DNA of 64,000 nt from Monosporascus cannonballus. Its lineage: Eukaryota; Ascomycota; Sordariomycetes; Xylariales. The stretch is taken from the NCBI GenBank assembly GCA_004154925.1, contig QJNS01000002.1, forward strand, positions 186,001 to 250,000. Reading direction: 5' to 3'. The notes below the pieces were generated by a model, which was not told the origin of the DNA, did not search any database, and saw only the letters and a program-made list of their open reading frames with translations. Each line of letters starts with the position of its first letter. Position 1 is the stretch's first letter. Shown piece by piece: positions 46,640 to 60,555 of this stretch. Position numbers and translations under genes: made by a program.

Positions 46640-49600
46640 AGTTTTTGGCGAATTCCCAAATATTTTCGAAATCCGGGTATTTTTTTTATTTAATCAGGTA
46701 TTAAATAAGTCGATCCTTTTTTCGCATATCGAATATTTTTCTATTTTGTATATTTATTCGTTTTTTATTTCCATATCGTTTTATATCGTATATATCTTAA
46801 TTATATTTACTGTTAATTCGAATAAAAAAACATAAAAAACTAAATAGAATTTAACTTTTATTGGAGGTTTTAATAAGTAATTATTTTCTAACATTTTTTT
46901 AATGATTTTATATGGACTAATATATTTAAAATCGAGTTTTTTTATTAAATCGTTTTATATAAATATTTTTGGTAACGAAAGAAACTATTTCCCTTTTTCA
47001 AAATTAGTCTTTTTGACTTTTTCTAATTATAATATTTATTTATTTATTTTCGTAAATATTTTTTTTTCAATTTTTATTTCTTAATGCAATTATCGTAATT
47101 ATTTTAAGGTAAGAATTATTTTAATATTAATTAAACCGTCATTACGTACTTTTTTATAAACCTTTGACATAAAACCAAAATTTACGTTTGTTAATATTAT
47201 TTTAATGTTTATATAATAATCGGTATTATAAATTAATTATATAATTAGTAATTCTTTAACTTAATTATTTTGTTCGTAATTATATAATATTGTAAATAAA
47301 GTTCCAAAATCTAATTCGTTTATTTATTTATTTAAAATTTAATTAAGTTAAGGAACTTATAATTTAGGCCGATTTATATTCTTAAATTTAAATATAATTT
47401 AAATTTAAATATCGATCTTCTATTTAAAATAAATTTTATTAACAATCCGTATATGCCGAAAATGTTTTTAAAAAAATATATATTATTTATTTGGCGTTTA
47501 TATTTTCATAATATGTTAAAGAAATAAGAAATATTTGTAAATCGATCGATGATTACGAAAATGTTATTATAATATATTCCCGTAATTAAATATTATAATA
47601 TTTTTTGGATTAATAATAACTATAATTTTTCGTATAGTTCATATCGTTAGGTTTTTGTTTTAACGCAAATATCGTATTACCATATGATTATTTATACCGT
47701 TAATTTCATTTTAAGAAAAAAGTATATACGTTATAACCGTTTTAAGGTTTTATGAATCCTTGGATATCCGTATAACTGATATTCGTATATTTTTTGTATA
47801 AAATCTTTTTAATCTTCTTTTAAAATTTATATTTTGTTCGTTTTTAAATTTTTTGAGAGATTATTATTATATTATTAAGTTTTCTAATATATATCGAATA
47901 ATATTACCCGAATTATCGTAATTTGTCGTAAGTATAAATATCCTTTTATGGTAATATGAAGAATTATATAATTAATTTTAATTAATGTTTTTTTTTTCGA
48001 AATTTGGTTATTTATTTAAGGTATTTATTTTGCCGTTTTCTAAATGTTTCCTATAGATAATCATGAAATCGAAATTCGCCAAGTTTTTTACGTATTCTAA
48101 TTATTCTTTTATAAACTTTTTAATGGTAATAAATCCGATAAAATTTTAATAATGTATGTAAATTTTAACTTAATATAAATTTCCCTTTAGGAAATACCTA
48201 AATTCTCAAAACGCCATAATAATGGCCATAAATTCCTTATCTGGAATACCGTAATTAAGTTCGGCTTTTTTGATTTTATACGAAAAAAATACAATAAGCT
48301 ATAATTTGCCTTAATTATCTTATTATTCGATTATTACGCTTAATATGTAATCCGAAATATTAATTTCTAATTTAACGGGACGGTTTAAATCGTACATAAT
48401 TAGTATTAATTTGCTGGTAATCGTATTCTTAATATCCTAAAATGTCTTTTTCGATTCTGGCGTTTATTTAAATTTGTTGTCGTAAAATTTATTAAAAGTG
48501 TAATTATTTTATTAAAATTCGATTAAATTTCCTGTAATAATTAATAAATCTAAAAAATACCTGTACCTTTTTAACTGTTATTAAGGTTTGCCATTTTGTA
48601 ATTGCAGCGATTTTCTTAGGGTCCATCTTGATATATTCTGGAGTAATAATACGCCTTATATATTTTATTTCTTATTTGTAAAATTAATTTTTTTTTACGT
48701 TAACAAATAACCTTATAAATATATTTACGTATGTTTTTTCCATTTTTTAAAACAATAACAATATCGTTAAAATAAGAAACGATAAAAATATCGAAATATT
48801 TTCGTAATACATAATTTATTATCTGTTAGAAAGTTATTAATACGTTCGTAAATCTCATTAATATAACTAAATATTTAAATAATCGGTACTTCGTTTTAAA
48901 AGTTATTTTTTATTCGTATTTCTTTTTAATTTTAATAAGATTATATTTGTCTTTAAGATCAAATATTATAAATTATTTAATTCCGTGATATCGGTATTTT
49001 ATTTCCGGAATCAAAAATAATAATATTTAATCCTTAATAATAATATTGTTTAATTATCGGTAATTAACCATAGATCGTAATTTTCTATTTGTTTCGGTAC
49101 GAAAAACATAAGATAGCCTATTTATAATTTTAAAGGTTAAATATATCCTTTTTATAGCCGATTTTCCATGGATTTTCTGAAAATACGTAACTTGTTTCCG
49201 CTTAAATTATAAATAAGGTAAAACTTCGTCGAAAATCTTTTTTGAGAAGTATCTTATAATCCTATTCGCTATGTTTTAATATTTGCATATCAAGTTTTTT
49301 TTTTGAAAAGTTACTTATAGCTATAATATTATGGTAATATATTAACTAAATCTTTTAACTTTTAAGGTTATTATTCTTATTATTCTAAATTATTATTTAA
49401 TTATTTTAATTTTGCTTTAATAATAATAATGATACGTTATGTGTTTTTTAATATCATGTTATTTTTATCTCCTATCTCTATAGATAATAAAGTTTTTATT
49501 TTATCTTTATGTTTGTCTTCGTTATTATTATTAATCGAATATTAAGATTTTAATTGTTTTTTATTTATTAATAAGAAATAAGATAAATTTTACCTAACCA

Positions 49601-51808
49601 ATCCTTCCGTTAATTAAAACTTTATATTAGCGTGTCTATAATAATCCTAAAATTTTATTGTAATTTTCAAATAAAACGATATCGAAATTAATTGTTTGGT
49701 ATCGTTTTTAAATAAAAATCTTAAAATAATTAATTTCGCGTATAAATTTTTCGTTATCCTAAGCTAATTTTTAATTTTCGATATTTATCGTTATATAAAG
49801 TTACAAGTTATATTTTCATAATAATTTAAGCTTATTAATTATATTTAATATAATATAATTCCTGCCTAGAACTTCGTAATCCATTATCACGGTATGCCAG
49901 TCCCTTTTGATTTGCATATCCAAAATAATAAAGTTATTAACGTTTCTTGTTATCGCGTGTAAAGCCTTTTTTAGGAATTTTTTTAATTTCTTTTAGGTTT
50001 TATTATCCTGCAACCTTTTTATAAATAACTTTTGTTTTTAATTTTTATTTGAATTTATTAACCCTGACTTATATTTCTTTATTTAATGAGTTAAGCTGCT
50101 ATATTTGTCGTTATTACCGGCGTATTATTCTTTTAAATTATTTTAAATATTTTTTATATTCGGAATTACATCCTATTATATATTATTTTAACTGTCGTTC
50201 CAAAATTGTTTTATAAAGTAACGTATTTTTTTCTCAGAAGCTTTTTTACGGTACGCTAAATTAATTCCTTTTTCCTTTAGTAATTATATTATTTATAATA
50301 ACAAAAAGGATTTTTTTGCGGGCATTACTTTCTTTTAAGCCAATACTTTGTTTCGGCCAGTTACGGGATATTTCTTAGGGCTATAATTCGAAAACATTAA
50401 TATTATTATTTATTATCCTTATTATTTGCGGTACTATTTAAAAATTTAAATTCTATATAATATATCCGAGTAATTCGTTCGTAAATATACTGCTTTTATT
50501 TTTCGTAATCGGGATATTTTCGTCGTCGACAATATATAGCATACATTTTCCTACATCGATTAAGGGTTCCGGAATAGACTTTTTTATCCAATTCTAGTAA
50601 TCGCGTAATTATCCTTATAATATTTCTTATTATGTCCGCAATATTTATTAAGCTAGGTTTTTGGCTTTTCGTATTTTTTGTCGAATCTTTTATCGTGAAA
50701 ATCCTTATTAAACTTTTTGCTATAAGGGACGTGGCCTGTATTTAAGCTAGATTATATTAATAAATTTGCCTTTATCCTTTTAATTCTTTGTGGATTATCT
50801 ATTAGATATTAATTTCTAATTATTTTAACTGGATTTTTTGGGTGCTTTATATTACGATACCTTATATTCCATTTTATTATAATTATAGCACTTAATTTAG
50901 CTCTAAACCTTCCTATAAGTAATTCGTAATTCCATAAATTCTGGTTTCGTGCCGTAAAAAGTGTTATTACGTCGAAAAACGCTGGTATTAATTACGTATT
51001 AGAGTTTATTTTTATTTTTTTATTTTAATATTTTTAATACGTTATATATATTATTAATCGTTAATCTTGACCGCTATAACTATATAATCCGATAAATAAT
51101 TAAGCCGATCAAATTTAAAAAATGTTTCTTATATTCTTTTTTCAGGCCGTCGAAAGATTTAGTTATTCATATTTTTTATCCATAATTTAGCTTTGTTATT
51201 AATTAAATTAACGCATTACCGTAACTTTATATTAATCCTTTTTATCGTAATTACTAAATCTGCATTTCGGCTTGTATTTTCTCATTTATTATTCAGAATA
51301 CTTTCGTTAATATTTGCTCGAATTATTCGTAATTACTATAAATTCGTATTACCTTTAGGTTTTATTTTTCGAATAATAGGATAACGTATTTTTTTATAAC
51401 GAGCTTGAACCAAATAAACGTATTTCTAATAAATCGTTTAACTGCAAATTCAATTCGTACAATAAACGTAATAAATCAAATAAAGAATTACTCAAAATAT
51501 ATTCGGCATTAAATTAAAAATAATTATAATTTAGTCGAAGTTTTATCGAAAAGTTTTAGCTTAAAAAGCTTAGAAACTTTTTTTGGTTCTTTGGTAAAAT
51601 TCAGTTAAATAATTTGGCTTATTTAAGAAATTTTCTAATTTCGGAAGATTTTCCCTTTTCCTTAAGTTTTTTATAAACGGCTTAAAAAGATATCGTAAAA
51701 TCATTATTATCTTTTTCAAGCTGAAAAATACGTTCGTTTAGAATATCTAGACGTTAAAGAACTTTGTCGCGAAAACAGCAACATTTTTTTTTCCTTTTCG
51801 GATTCCAT
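46599..51808 (-). pseudogene. Gyp-A4 gag-pol remnant
   Basis: Gag starts at ATG 51808 (MESEKEKK). RT lies near 48900-49110. The chromodomain near 46600-46720 reads YLIK, KKYPDFENIWE, LLKNFY, and ends at 46599-46601. The Trp of the ENxWE motif is retained. Broken throughout by TAA/TAG codons. Confidence 0.75.
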
Positions 51809-51928
51809 TCTAATATCCGGGTAATTAAAAACCTGTTAAATAAATTATTCGGGCTTCTTACTAATAAATATGGTATTAATCGGTATTGCTTAAAATGAAA
51901 CGGTATTACTAAATAAAAACTGATAACA

Positions 51929-52303
51929 CATAACGGCTAAAGGATTTAACCAACTATTAAAGTTTAATCGTACTGATTTATATTAATAGGAATATCGTAA
52001 AAATTTAAATAATAAATATAATAATTATATTGCATCTTATAATACTAAAGGTACCTTAAATAACGAATTGTTATTATAAGCTAAAGTGATTTAAATTATG
52101 GAAATAATAAACGTATATATTTTTCTTTTTTTAGCTTAATTACCTATATTTATACGGCTGGTAATAATTTTAATTACTTAAGATCCTCTTTAATCACTTT
52201 TGATCATTAGTTTAACAGTGATTACCGTTACGTGACTTATGGGGTGGTCCGTATGATCCTTGTTTGACCATCTCTCGAGGCCGAAGCTTGTTAGATCGTA
52301 ACA
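51929..52303 (-). repeat. Gyp-A4 5' LTR (U3 type Y)
   Basis: 375 bp, begins CATAACGGCTAAAGG and ends AGATCGTAACA. It is followed by the TCCGT duplication. Confidence 0.86.
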
Positions 52304-52308
52304 TCCGT

Positions 52309-52459
52309 AGCCGCATTAGTTCCTCCCGCTAGTCCTATAGACTGGTCTGGTATCGGCAATATCGATTAATTCGTTAAAAACATTAATTAGGACGTAATTA
52401 TTTCTAGTAATTCCGTTACGATTAGTAAAGGTTTTTTAATAAACGTTAGGCGTTAATAA
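52309..52459 (+). pseudogene. Antisense accessory ORF of Gyp-A3, C-terminal part
   Basis: Continuation of 45065-45583 after the Gyp-A4 insertion. It reads AALVPPASPIDWSGIGNID, then acidic and serine residues, ending at TAA 52457-52459. The DWS-containing tail matches the tail of the Gyp-A2 copy (FDWSNLNSINW), which supports one gene in two pieces. Confidence 0.55.
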
Positions 52460-55400
52460 GATTTTTGGCGAATTCCTAGATGTTTTCGAAATCCGGATAT
52501 TTTTTCCATTTAATCAGGTATTAAGTAAATCCGTTTTGTTTTTGTATATCGAAAATATTTTCCACCTTATATATTTATTTGTTTTCTATTTTTATATCGT
52601 TTTATACCGTATATATCTTAATTATATATATTATTAATTCAAATAAAAACATATAAAAAATTGGATTAAGCTTAATTTTCGGTAAAAGTTTTAATTAATA
52701 ATTATTTTTAAGACTTTCTTGGTAATTCTATATGGACCTATATACTTAAAATCAAGTTTTTTGTTAAGTTATTTTATTTAAATATTTTTAGTATCGAATA
52801 AAATTATTTTTCTTTTTTTGAAAATTATTATTTTGGTTTTTTTTAAATTATAATATTCTTTTTATTTAATTACGTACGAATTTTAATTTTATTGTTATTT
52901 TTTAATATAATCATTATAATTAACGTTACGTAAGGATTATTTTAATATTAATTAAATTATCGTTACATACCTCTTTGTAAATTTCTGAAATAAAATCAAA
53001 ATATACTTTCGCGATTATTATTTTAATATTTCCGTAATAACTAATATTATAAGTTAATTTTAAAATTTGTTATTTTGTAACCTAAGTATATTATTCGTAA
53101 TTAATATAATATTGTCAATAGGTTTTTAAAATTTAACTCGTTGGTTTTATTTATTAATCCGTATAAGACCTATATATATTAAATAATTTATGATTTAAAC
53201 CGTTTTATATTATAAGGCCTTGCTAAAATTTAAATGTAAATCGTGATCCTTTATTTAAAATGAGTTTTATTGGTAATTCGTATATATTAAAAATATGTTT
53301 AAAGAAAATATATGTTATTTGTTCGCTCTTGTATCTTTATAATATGGTAAAAAATAAGTAAAATTTATAAACCAATCGACGATTACGAAAGTATTATCGT
53401 AATATATTTCTATAATTGGATTTTTTGATATAGAAAATTTAATGTTAAAGTCGAATATAATTAAATGATATAATCGTTTTACAATTAATAATAACTGTAA
53501 TTTCCCGTATAGCTTATGTCGTCGAACTTTCGTTTTAGCGTAAATACCGTATTGACGTATAATTCTTTATATTGTTAATTTTATTTTAAAAAAGGAATAT
53601 ATACGTTAAAATCGTTTTAAGGTTTTATAAATCCTTGGATATCCGTATAACTAATATTCGTATATATTTCGTATTAAATCTTTTTAAAAAAACTTTTAAA
53701 GTTCATATTATATTTATTTTTTGGTTTTTTGGGAGATTATTATTATATTGCTAAATTTTCTAATAAATAATAAAGAATATTGTCCGAATTATTATAATTT
53801 ATCGGGGGCATAATTATCCTTTTATAATAATATCGAATATTATATAGCTAATTGTAACTAATTTCTTTTCGAAATTTAATTGCTTGCTTAAAGCGTTTGC
53901 TTTGCCGTTTTTTAAGCCTTTTTTATGGATAATCACGAAATCAAAGTTCGTTAATTCTTTCGCGTAGCAAAACTATCGTTTTATAAATTTTCTGGTCGTA
54001 ATAAATTAAGTAAGATTTTAATAATCCGTATAAGCCTTAACTTGGTATAAATTTCCCTTTAAAAAGTACTTAAACTTTCGAAATATCATAAGAATAGCCA
54101 GAAATTCCTTTTTTGGAATGCCGTAATTAAGTTCCGCTTTTTTTTAGTTTATACGAAAAAAGTATAATAAGGTATAATTTACCTTAATTATTTAGTTATT
54201 CGATTATTGCTTTTAACGCGTAATTCGAAATATCGGTTTCCAGTTTAATAGAATTATTTAAATTGTATATAATTAATATCAATTTGCTAATAATTATATT
54301 TTTAATATCCTAAAATATCTTTTCGTATTTAGCGCGTATTTAAACTTTTTCTTTCGTAAGGTTCGTTAAAAATATAGTTGTCCTATTAAAATTTCGAATA
54401 AATGTCTTATAATAATTGGCAAATCCAAGAAATATCTGTATTTCCTTAACCGTTATTGATATATATTATTTTATAATTATAATACTTTTCTTAGGATTTA
54501 TCTTAATATATTTTGGAATAATAATATATCCTTAATATTTTACATTTTATTTATAAAATCCAATTTTTTGCGTTAACAAATAACTTTATAAACGTATTTT
54601 ACGTATAGTTTTTCCGTTTTCGAAAAAATAAAAATATTATCGAAATAATAAATGGCAAAAATATCAAGGTATTTTCGAAATACGTAATTAACTATTCGTT
54701 AAACAATTACTGGTATATTTGTAAATTTTATTAATATAACCAAATATTTAAATAGTTTGTATTTGGTTTTAATGGCCGTTTTCCATTCGTATTCTTTTTT
54801 GATTTTGATGAAATTATATTTATTTTTAAGATCGAATATTATAAATTATATGGCTTCGTGAAATCATTCTTTTTTTGTAAATAAATGTAGTAACGTTTAA
54901 TTATTAATAATTAATTATAATTCATAATTTTTCATTTCTTTGGATACGAAGAATATAAGGTATCCTGTTAATAATTTCGAAAGTCGAATTTATTTTTTCT
55001 ATAACCGATCTTTTAGCTATTTTCTGAAAATGCGTAATTCGTTTCCGTTAAGGTTATAAATAAGGAAAATTTTCGTCGAAGATCCTTTTTTAAAAATTAT
55101 TTCATAATCTTATTCGCTATATTCTAATAATTACGTAATAAGTTGTTTTCTGAAAAGCTGCTTATATTTGTAGTATTATAACAATATATTAATTAGAGTT
55201 TCTAATTTTTAAAGCTGTTATTTTAAATTGTTATTTAGTTACTTTAATTTCGTTTTAATAATAATAATAATACGTCGTATCTTTTTTTAATACCTATTCA
55301 TTTTATAATTTATCGTTTTAGGTAATAAGACATCTAATATATCTTTATGCTTATATACGTCGCCATTATCGATTAGATATTAAGATCTTAATTTCCGTTT

Positions 55401-57720
55401 CTTATTTACTAATAAAATATAAAATAAGCTTTATTTAGCTAGTTCCTTTATTAATTAAGATTTCGTGTTAATATATATAGAAATCCTAAAATTATATCGT
55501 AATTCTTAAATAAAATAATATCGAAATCAATTATTTAATATTATTCTTAAATACAAATCTTAAGGTAATTAATTTTATATATAATTTTCCCGTTATCGTA
55601 AGCGAATTCTTAATCTTCGGCATTTATCGTTATGTAAAATTTTAATTTATATTTCTATAATAGTTTAAACTTATTAATCCTATTTGGTGTAATATAATTC
55701 CCGCTTAAAGCTTCGCAATCTATTATTACGGTATAATAATACGTTTCGATTCGTATATCTAAAGTAATAAAGTTATTAGTAATTTTTATTATTGCGCTTA
55801 AAACCTTTTTTAAAAATTGTTTTTAATTTCTTTTGGTTTCGTTATTTTACGGTTTTTTTATAAATAACCTCTTTCTTTTAATTTTTATTCGAATTTATCG
55901 AATTTTACCTATATTTTTACATTTAACGAATTATGTTATTATATTTATTATTATTACCGGCATATTTCTTTTCAAATTAAATTAATTATTTTTGGTTTTG
56001 CTGCAATTATTTTCTTTATTAAATAAATTATTTATTTATATTTATAACTATATTTTATTATACGTCGTCCTAATTAACGTTTTAAATTTCTTTTATAAAT
56101 TAATATATTTTGCAATACTTTTTTTAATAAGGATTTATAATAAATATTAATTAAAAATGAAAATCGGTAATAATTTCCTGGTAATATCTTTTTATTGCAT
56201 GCTAAATCACCTTTTCTTTCCATTTAATCATCGTATTATTGGTAATAATAAAAAGAGGTTTTTTTTAAATATTATTCTTTTTAAGATAACTTTCTATTTC
56301 GGCCAGTTGTTGAATATTTTCTAGGGCTATAAATCGAAAGTATCGATATTATCGTTCGTTATTTCTATTATTTCCGATACGGTTTGGAAAATCGAATTTT
56401 TCATAATATATGCGAATAATTCGTTCGTGGATGTATTGTGTTTACTTTTCGTAATTAGAATATCTTCGTCGTCGGTAATATATGGTATGTATTTTGCCGT
56501 ATCGATCGAAGGTTCCGGGATAAATTCTTTTATTTAGTCCTGGCATTTGCGTAAGTATTCTTAAAATACTTTTTGTTATATTCGTAATGCTTATTAAGCC
56601 AAGGTTTTGGCTTTTTGTATTTCTTATTTAACTTTTCGCTATAAGGGACCTGGTATATATTTAGGCTAAATTATATTAATAAATTTATTTTCGTTCTTTT
56701 TATTTTCTTTGGATTATCCCTTAGGTATAGGTTTTCATTATTTTAACGGGGTTTTTTAAGTGCCTTGTATTATGCTATCTTATGTCCCGTTTTGTTGCAA
56801 TTATAGTATTTAGTTTGATTCTAATCCTTTTCATAAATAGCTCCTAATTCTATAAGTCCTGGTTTTATTCCGTAAGAAATATTGCCGCGTCGAGGAGCGC
56901 TGGTATTAGCCGTATATCGGAATTTATTATTATTTTTTTGGTGCCTTTAATGTATTATGCGTATTGCCGATCGTTAATCTTAATTATTATAACGATATAA
57001 TCCGACAAATATTTAGGCCGATTAAATTTAAGAAACTTTTTTGTATTTTTTTTAAAAGGTCGAAAAACTTAGTTATTAATACTTTTTATTCTTAATTTAA
57101 TTTAGCGGCTAATTAAATTAACATATTGCCGTAATTGGATATTAATCTCTTTTATCGTAATTATTAAATCTATATTTCGGCTTTTATTTTGTCGTTTATT
57201 ATTTCGAAAACCTTCGTTAATATTTGCTTAAAAATTTTATAATTATTGTAAATTTGTATTATTTCCGGGCCTCGGTTTTGGATTAACAAAATAACATGCT
57301 TTTTTATAACGAACTTAAACTAAATAATCGTATTTTCGATAAGTTATTTAATTACGAACTGAATTCGTATAATGGGCGTAATAAATCAAATAAGAAAATA
57401 CCTGAAGTATATTTGGTATTAAGTCAGAAATAATTATAACTCAGTCGAAGTTCGCTTAAAAAGTTCTCGCTTAAAAAGTTTAAGGATTTTTCCTAATTTT
57501 TTGGTAAAATTTAGCTGGATAATTTAATTTGTTTAAGAAGGTTTTCCGATTTCGGGAGCTTTTCTTTTTTCCTCAAGTTTTTTATAGGCCGCTTAAAAAG
57601 ATGTCGTAAGATTATTATTGTTTTTTTAAACTGGATAATACGTTTGTTTATAATATTCAGGCGTCGAAGAACGTTTTCGCGAAAAAGACGAGGTTTTTCC
57701 TTCTCCTTTTCGGATTTCAT
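52419..57720 (-). pseudogene. Gyp-A3 gag-pol remnant
   Basis: Starts at ATG 57720 with a charged helical gag N-terminus (MKSEKEKEKPRLFREN) that stays open for 69 codons to 57511. RT lies near 54780-54960. The chromodomain near 52420-52540 keeps its aromatic Trp (YLIKWKKYPDFENI). Non-functional because of many RIP-type stops. Confidence 0.75.
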
Positions 57721-57839
57721 TTTAATATCCGCGTAATTAGGGGTTTGGTAAATGTGTTATTTAGGTTATTTGCTAATAGATATAATGTCGGCGATATTGC
57801 TGAGAATCTGACGATATTACTGAATAAAAATTTGTAATG

Positions 57840-58220
57840 TATAACGGCTAAGAGGTTTAACCAATTATTAAATTTTAATTATAGGTGTTTATATTAATAG
57901 GAATATCGTGAAAAATTAAGTAACAAATATAATAATCGTATTACGTCTTATTATATTGAAGGTACCTTAGGTAACGAAGTATTATTGCAACTTAAAGTTA
58001 TTTAAATTATGAAAATAACGAACATATATATATATTGGTTTTTGATATTACCGCTTATTTTTGTTTCATTGTGCTTAGCGAATTTTTGTTAAATAATTGC
58101 TTAATACTAATTAGTCGTATTTAGCAGATTTTTGCTAAGCACCTATTACGTAATTTGGGAGGTGGTCCGTATTATCCTTATTAATCGTTTTCTGAGGCCG
58201 AGGCCTTTTAGGTTATAATA
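57840..58220 (-). repeat. Gyp-A3 5' LTR (U3 type X)
   Basis: 381 bp, begins TATAACGGCTAAGAGG and ends AGGTTATAATA. Same U3 type as 44664-45042, which pairs these two as the LTRs of one element. Confidence 0.88.
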
Positions 58221-59462
58221 TAACGCCCCGACTTTTTTCCAGAATTATATTAATTACGTATTAATAAGACTGGTAAATATAATTTGCATTATATATTTAA
58301 ATGATATCTTTATTTATTCGAAAAACTAAACAGATTATCCAAAACATGTTCGTAACGTATTAAAATGTTTACGACAATAAGGATTTTATACAAATCCCGA
58401 AAAATATATATTCTATATAAAAAAGGTAACGACTTTGGATTTCGGCGTTAACCCGCAGAGTATTAATATGGACCTTAAAAAGATTAAGGCAATCCGGGAA
58501 TAATCGAAGCCGTATAGTATTTACGATATTTAAGTTTTTTGGGCTTCGCGGATTCTTATAAAAAATTTATTAAGGGTTATTCGACAATTACGGCTCTTTT
58601 AACAAACCTATTTAAGAAAACCCAGCCGGCAAAGATCAAATTAAAAAGTAACAATTTATTTACGTTTCGAAAATTAAAAATATTTTTTATAAATATAATT
58701 TTATTTCGCCATTATGATTTTCGGTTACCGATTAGGCTGGAAATTAACGTTTCGGATTTCGCTATTAACGCAGTGTTTTCGTAATAATACAGTAATTATT
58801 AATATCTAATAATACTTATATTTCGAAAACTAAAAAAGGGGGAATTACGTTATTGTATCTCAGGTATTAAATTATTAATAATTAAATAAATTTTCGAACA
58901 ATAATATTATTATTTATCTTATTTGTAATAAATTATTTAAGTAATTACGGATTACATAAATTATAAATATCTAATATTTAAACCTAAGCCAAATACAAAA
59001 TAAGTAAGTAAAATAAAATAATTAATTAATTTCGATTTCGAAATCCATTACAGAAAAAGCCGGCAAAATCCGGCAAATAAGTTATTAAGGCGTCCGGATT
59101 TAACGGACGTATCTGTGTAGCAAAAGGTAAATAAGCAGATTTTATCTTATTTCCTAAGGAAATTTAGGATAATATCCGCGAGGTCTTTAGCGATAAGTAT
59201 TAAAATAATAAAAGTTCCGGGCTGCTAACGAGTAAACGGTTATCCAAAAGCAGCCCAAGAACCGGAATATGCTTTATTGTTAATTATGTTAAAAAACAAG
59301 ATAAACTGGAATTTTTTATCGTAAAATCTATACAAATAATTTAATAAAAATTTGATTTTGTAAAATTGTTAATATAGAAGTAATACTGCAGTAAGCAGGC
59401 CGCTATAAAGTATATTTAATAAATAGGTAAAGATTTCTTATTGCGGTTTAAGGGACGGGTTT
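58221..59462 (+). pseudogene. Gyp-C pol, second part (C-terminal RT, RNase H, start of integrase)
   Basis: Resumes the RT exactly where 44663 stops: NAPxxFQ, then YLNDIFIYSK at about 58294-58320, where the catalytic YLDD has become YLND by G-to-A change. Connection and RNase H segments follow: GFADSYKKFIKGYSTITAL, RHYDFRLPIRLEINVSDFAI near 58540-58790. The stretch to about 59300 is compatible with a very degraded integrase zinc-binding region. Gyp-A5 interrupts it at 59462/59463. Confidence 0.78.
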
Positions 59463-59836
59463 TGTAACGGCTAGGCGGTTTAACCAATTATTAAACCTTA
59501 AGTGGACGGGTTTATGTTAGCAGGAATATCGTGGGAATCTAAGCAATAAATATAGTAACGTATTACGTCTCGTAATACCAAGGGTGCCTTGGGTAACGAT
59601 ATTATATTACAAGCTGAAGTTATTTAAACTATGAAAATAAGAAACGTATATATCTTTCTTTTTTTGGTTTAATTACTTATGATTATACGGCTGGTAATAA
59701 TCATAATTGCTAGTGATCCCTTTTGACCATTTTTGATTACTGGCTTGGTAGTGATCACCGTTACGTAGCCCGTAGGGTGGCCCGTATGATTTTTGTTTAA
59801 CCGTTTCTTGAGGCCGGAGCTTGTTAGGTCGTAATA
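59463..59836 (-). repeat. Gyp-A5 3' LTR (U3 type Y)
   Basis: 374 bp, begins TGTAACGGCTAGGCGG and ends TTAGGTCGTAATA. Confidence 0.87.
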
Positions 59837-59933
59837 CGATCTTCCCCCTCCAAAATCTTGCCTTCAAGATTTCTTTTCTTTTTTCTTTTCTTTATTTGGT
59901 AAGTGTCCCCCCCTTTTTTTTTTGCTTTCAATT

Positions 59934-60555
59934 ATGTCGTTTCGTATTTCCAAAATTCGTCGTGTTCTTCGTTTTTTTACCGTTCGTCGTACTGACCTTA
60001 TAAAGGCCTCTAACGAATTTGGTTACGAAATTATATTTTTCTCTTATTATTTCTCGAAAAACATAAGCCATAAAATAATGGAAAACGTTTTAAGGTAAAA
60101 GAAATATATTAATCGAAATCGATTTTATGATAGTACCGGCGTATTTATTTCTTTTTTATAAAATATTCGTCGTAAGTATTAACATTTAAAAAGTAAAAAA
60201 ACGTTTGCCGAAAAACGATTATTAAAGCTTTAACGGCTTTACCCTAAGGCTTAACGTAAATATTAAGAAAAAATAAATAAAACTTTTTTTCGTTTTATTT
60301 ATTTATATAAATAAAAAACATTAATTCGTTTAAAAAGCGTTATTATGGTATAACGTAAATTTTAATTCTTAAACGAATTAAAAAAATAAAAGCGTTAAGA
60401 ATAAAAATAATTAAAAACTGCCGTTACGGTTATTACGTTAATATACGTTACGGCCGATTAGCCCGATATATCGGTTACCGATTAATTAGCTATTAATTAA
60501 AATGCGCTCGTTATTACTGGTAAAGATTTTTTTAATAGGCGTTAGGCGTTAATAA
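59934..60555 (+). pseudogene. Antisense accessory ORF of Gyp-A5
   Basis: ATG 59934 reads MSFRISKIRRVLRFFTVRR, then FNEFGYEI-like and Cys-region equivalents (SYYFSKN, then RFYDSTGV), then a helical region with TAA codons. It ends at the conserved TAA TAA (60550-60555). The length of 622 nt implies one indel. It has the same place and polarity relative to pol as in the other four copies. Confidence 0.6.

Larger units (their letters stand above)
45584..52303 (-). mobile_element. Gyp-A4: gypsy chromovirus nested inside Gyp-A3
   Basis: A 6720-bp element with LTRs 45584-45959 and 51929-52303 (both type Y). Target duplications are TCCAT (45579-45583) and TCCGT (52304-52308), differing by one G-to-A change. 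The minus strand holds gag (start 51808), RT near 48900-49110 and a chromodomain near 46600-46720. The plus-strand accessory ORF is at 46046-46639. This is the youngest layer of the nest that can be ordered by position. Confidence 0.92.
44664..58220 (-). mobile_element. Gyp-A3: gypsy chromovirus inserted in Gyp-C RT, itself split by Gyp-A4
   Basis: Outer element with type-X LTRs at 44664-45042 and 57840-58220. Target duplications are TAATG (44659-44663) and TAACG (58221-58225), one C-to-T difference apart. Removing Gyp-A4 and one duplication leaves 6832 bp, the same size as Gyp-A1 and A2. The minus strand carries gag (start 57720), RT near 54780-54960 and a chromodomain near 52420-52540. The plus-strand accessory ORF is cut in two by Gyp-A4. 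Confidence 0.92.

Noticed and set aside
57780..57839. tRNA primer-binding site next to the Gyp-A 5' LTRs
   Set aside because: The sequence beside the LTR (GTTGCAAGTTTTTGTTC-like on the minus strand) does not match a tRNA 3' end starting TGG that I can recognise, and RIP may have changed it.
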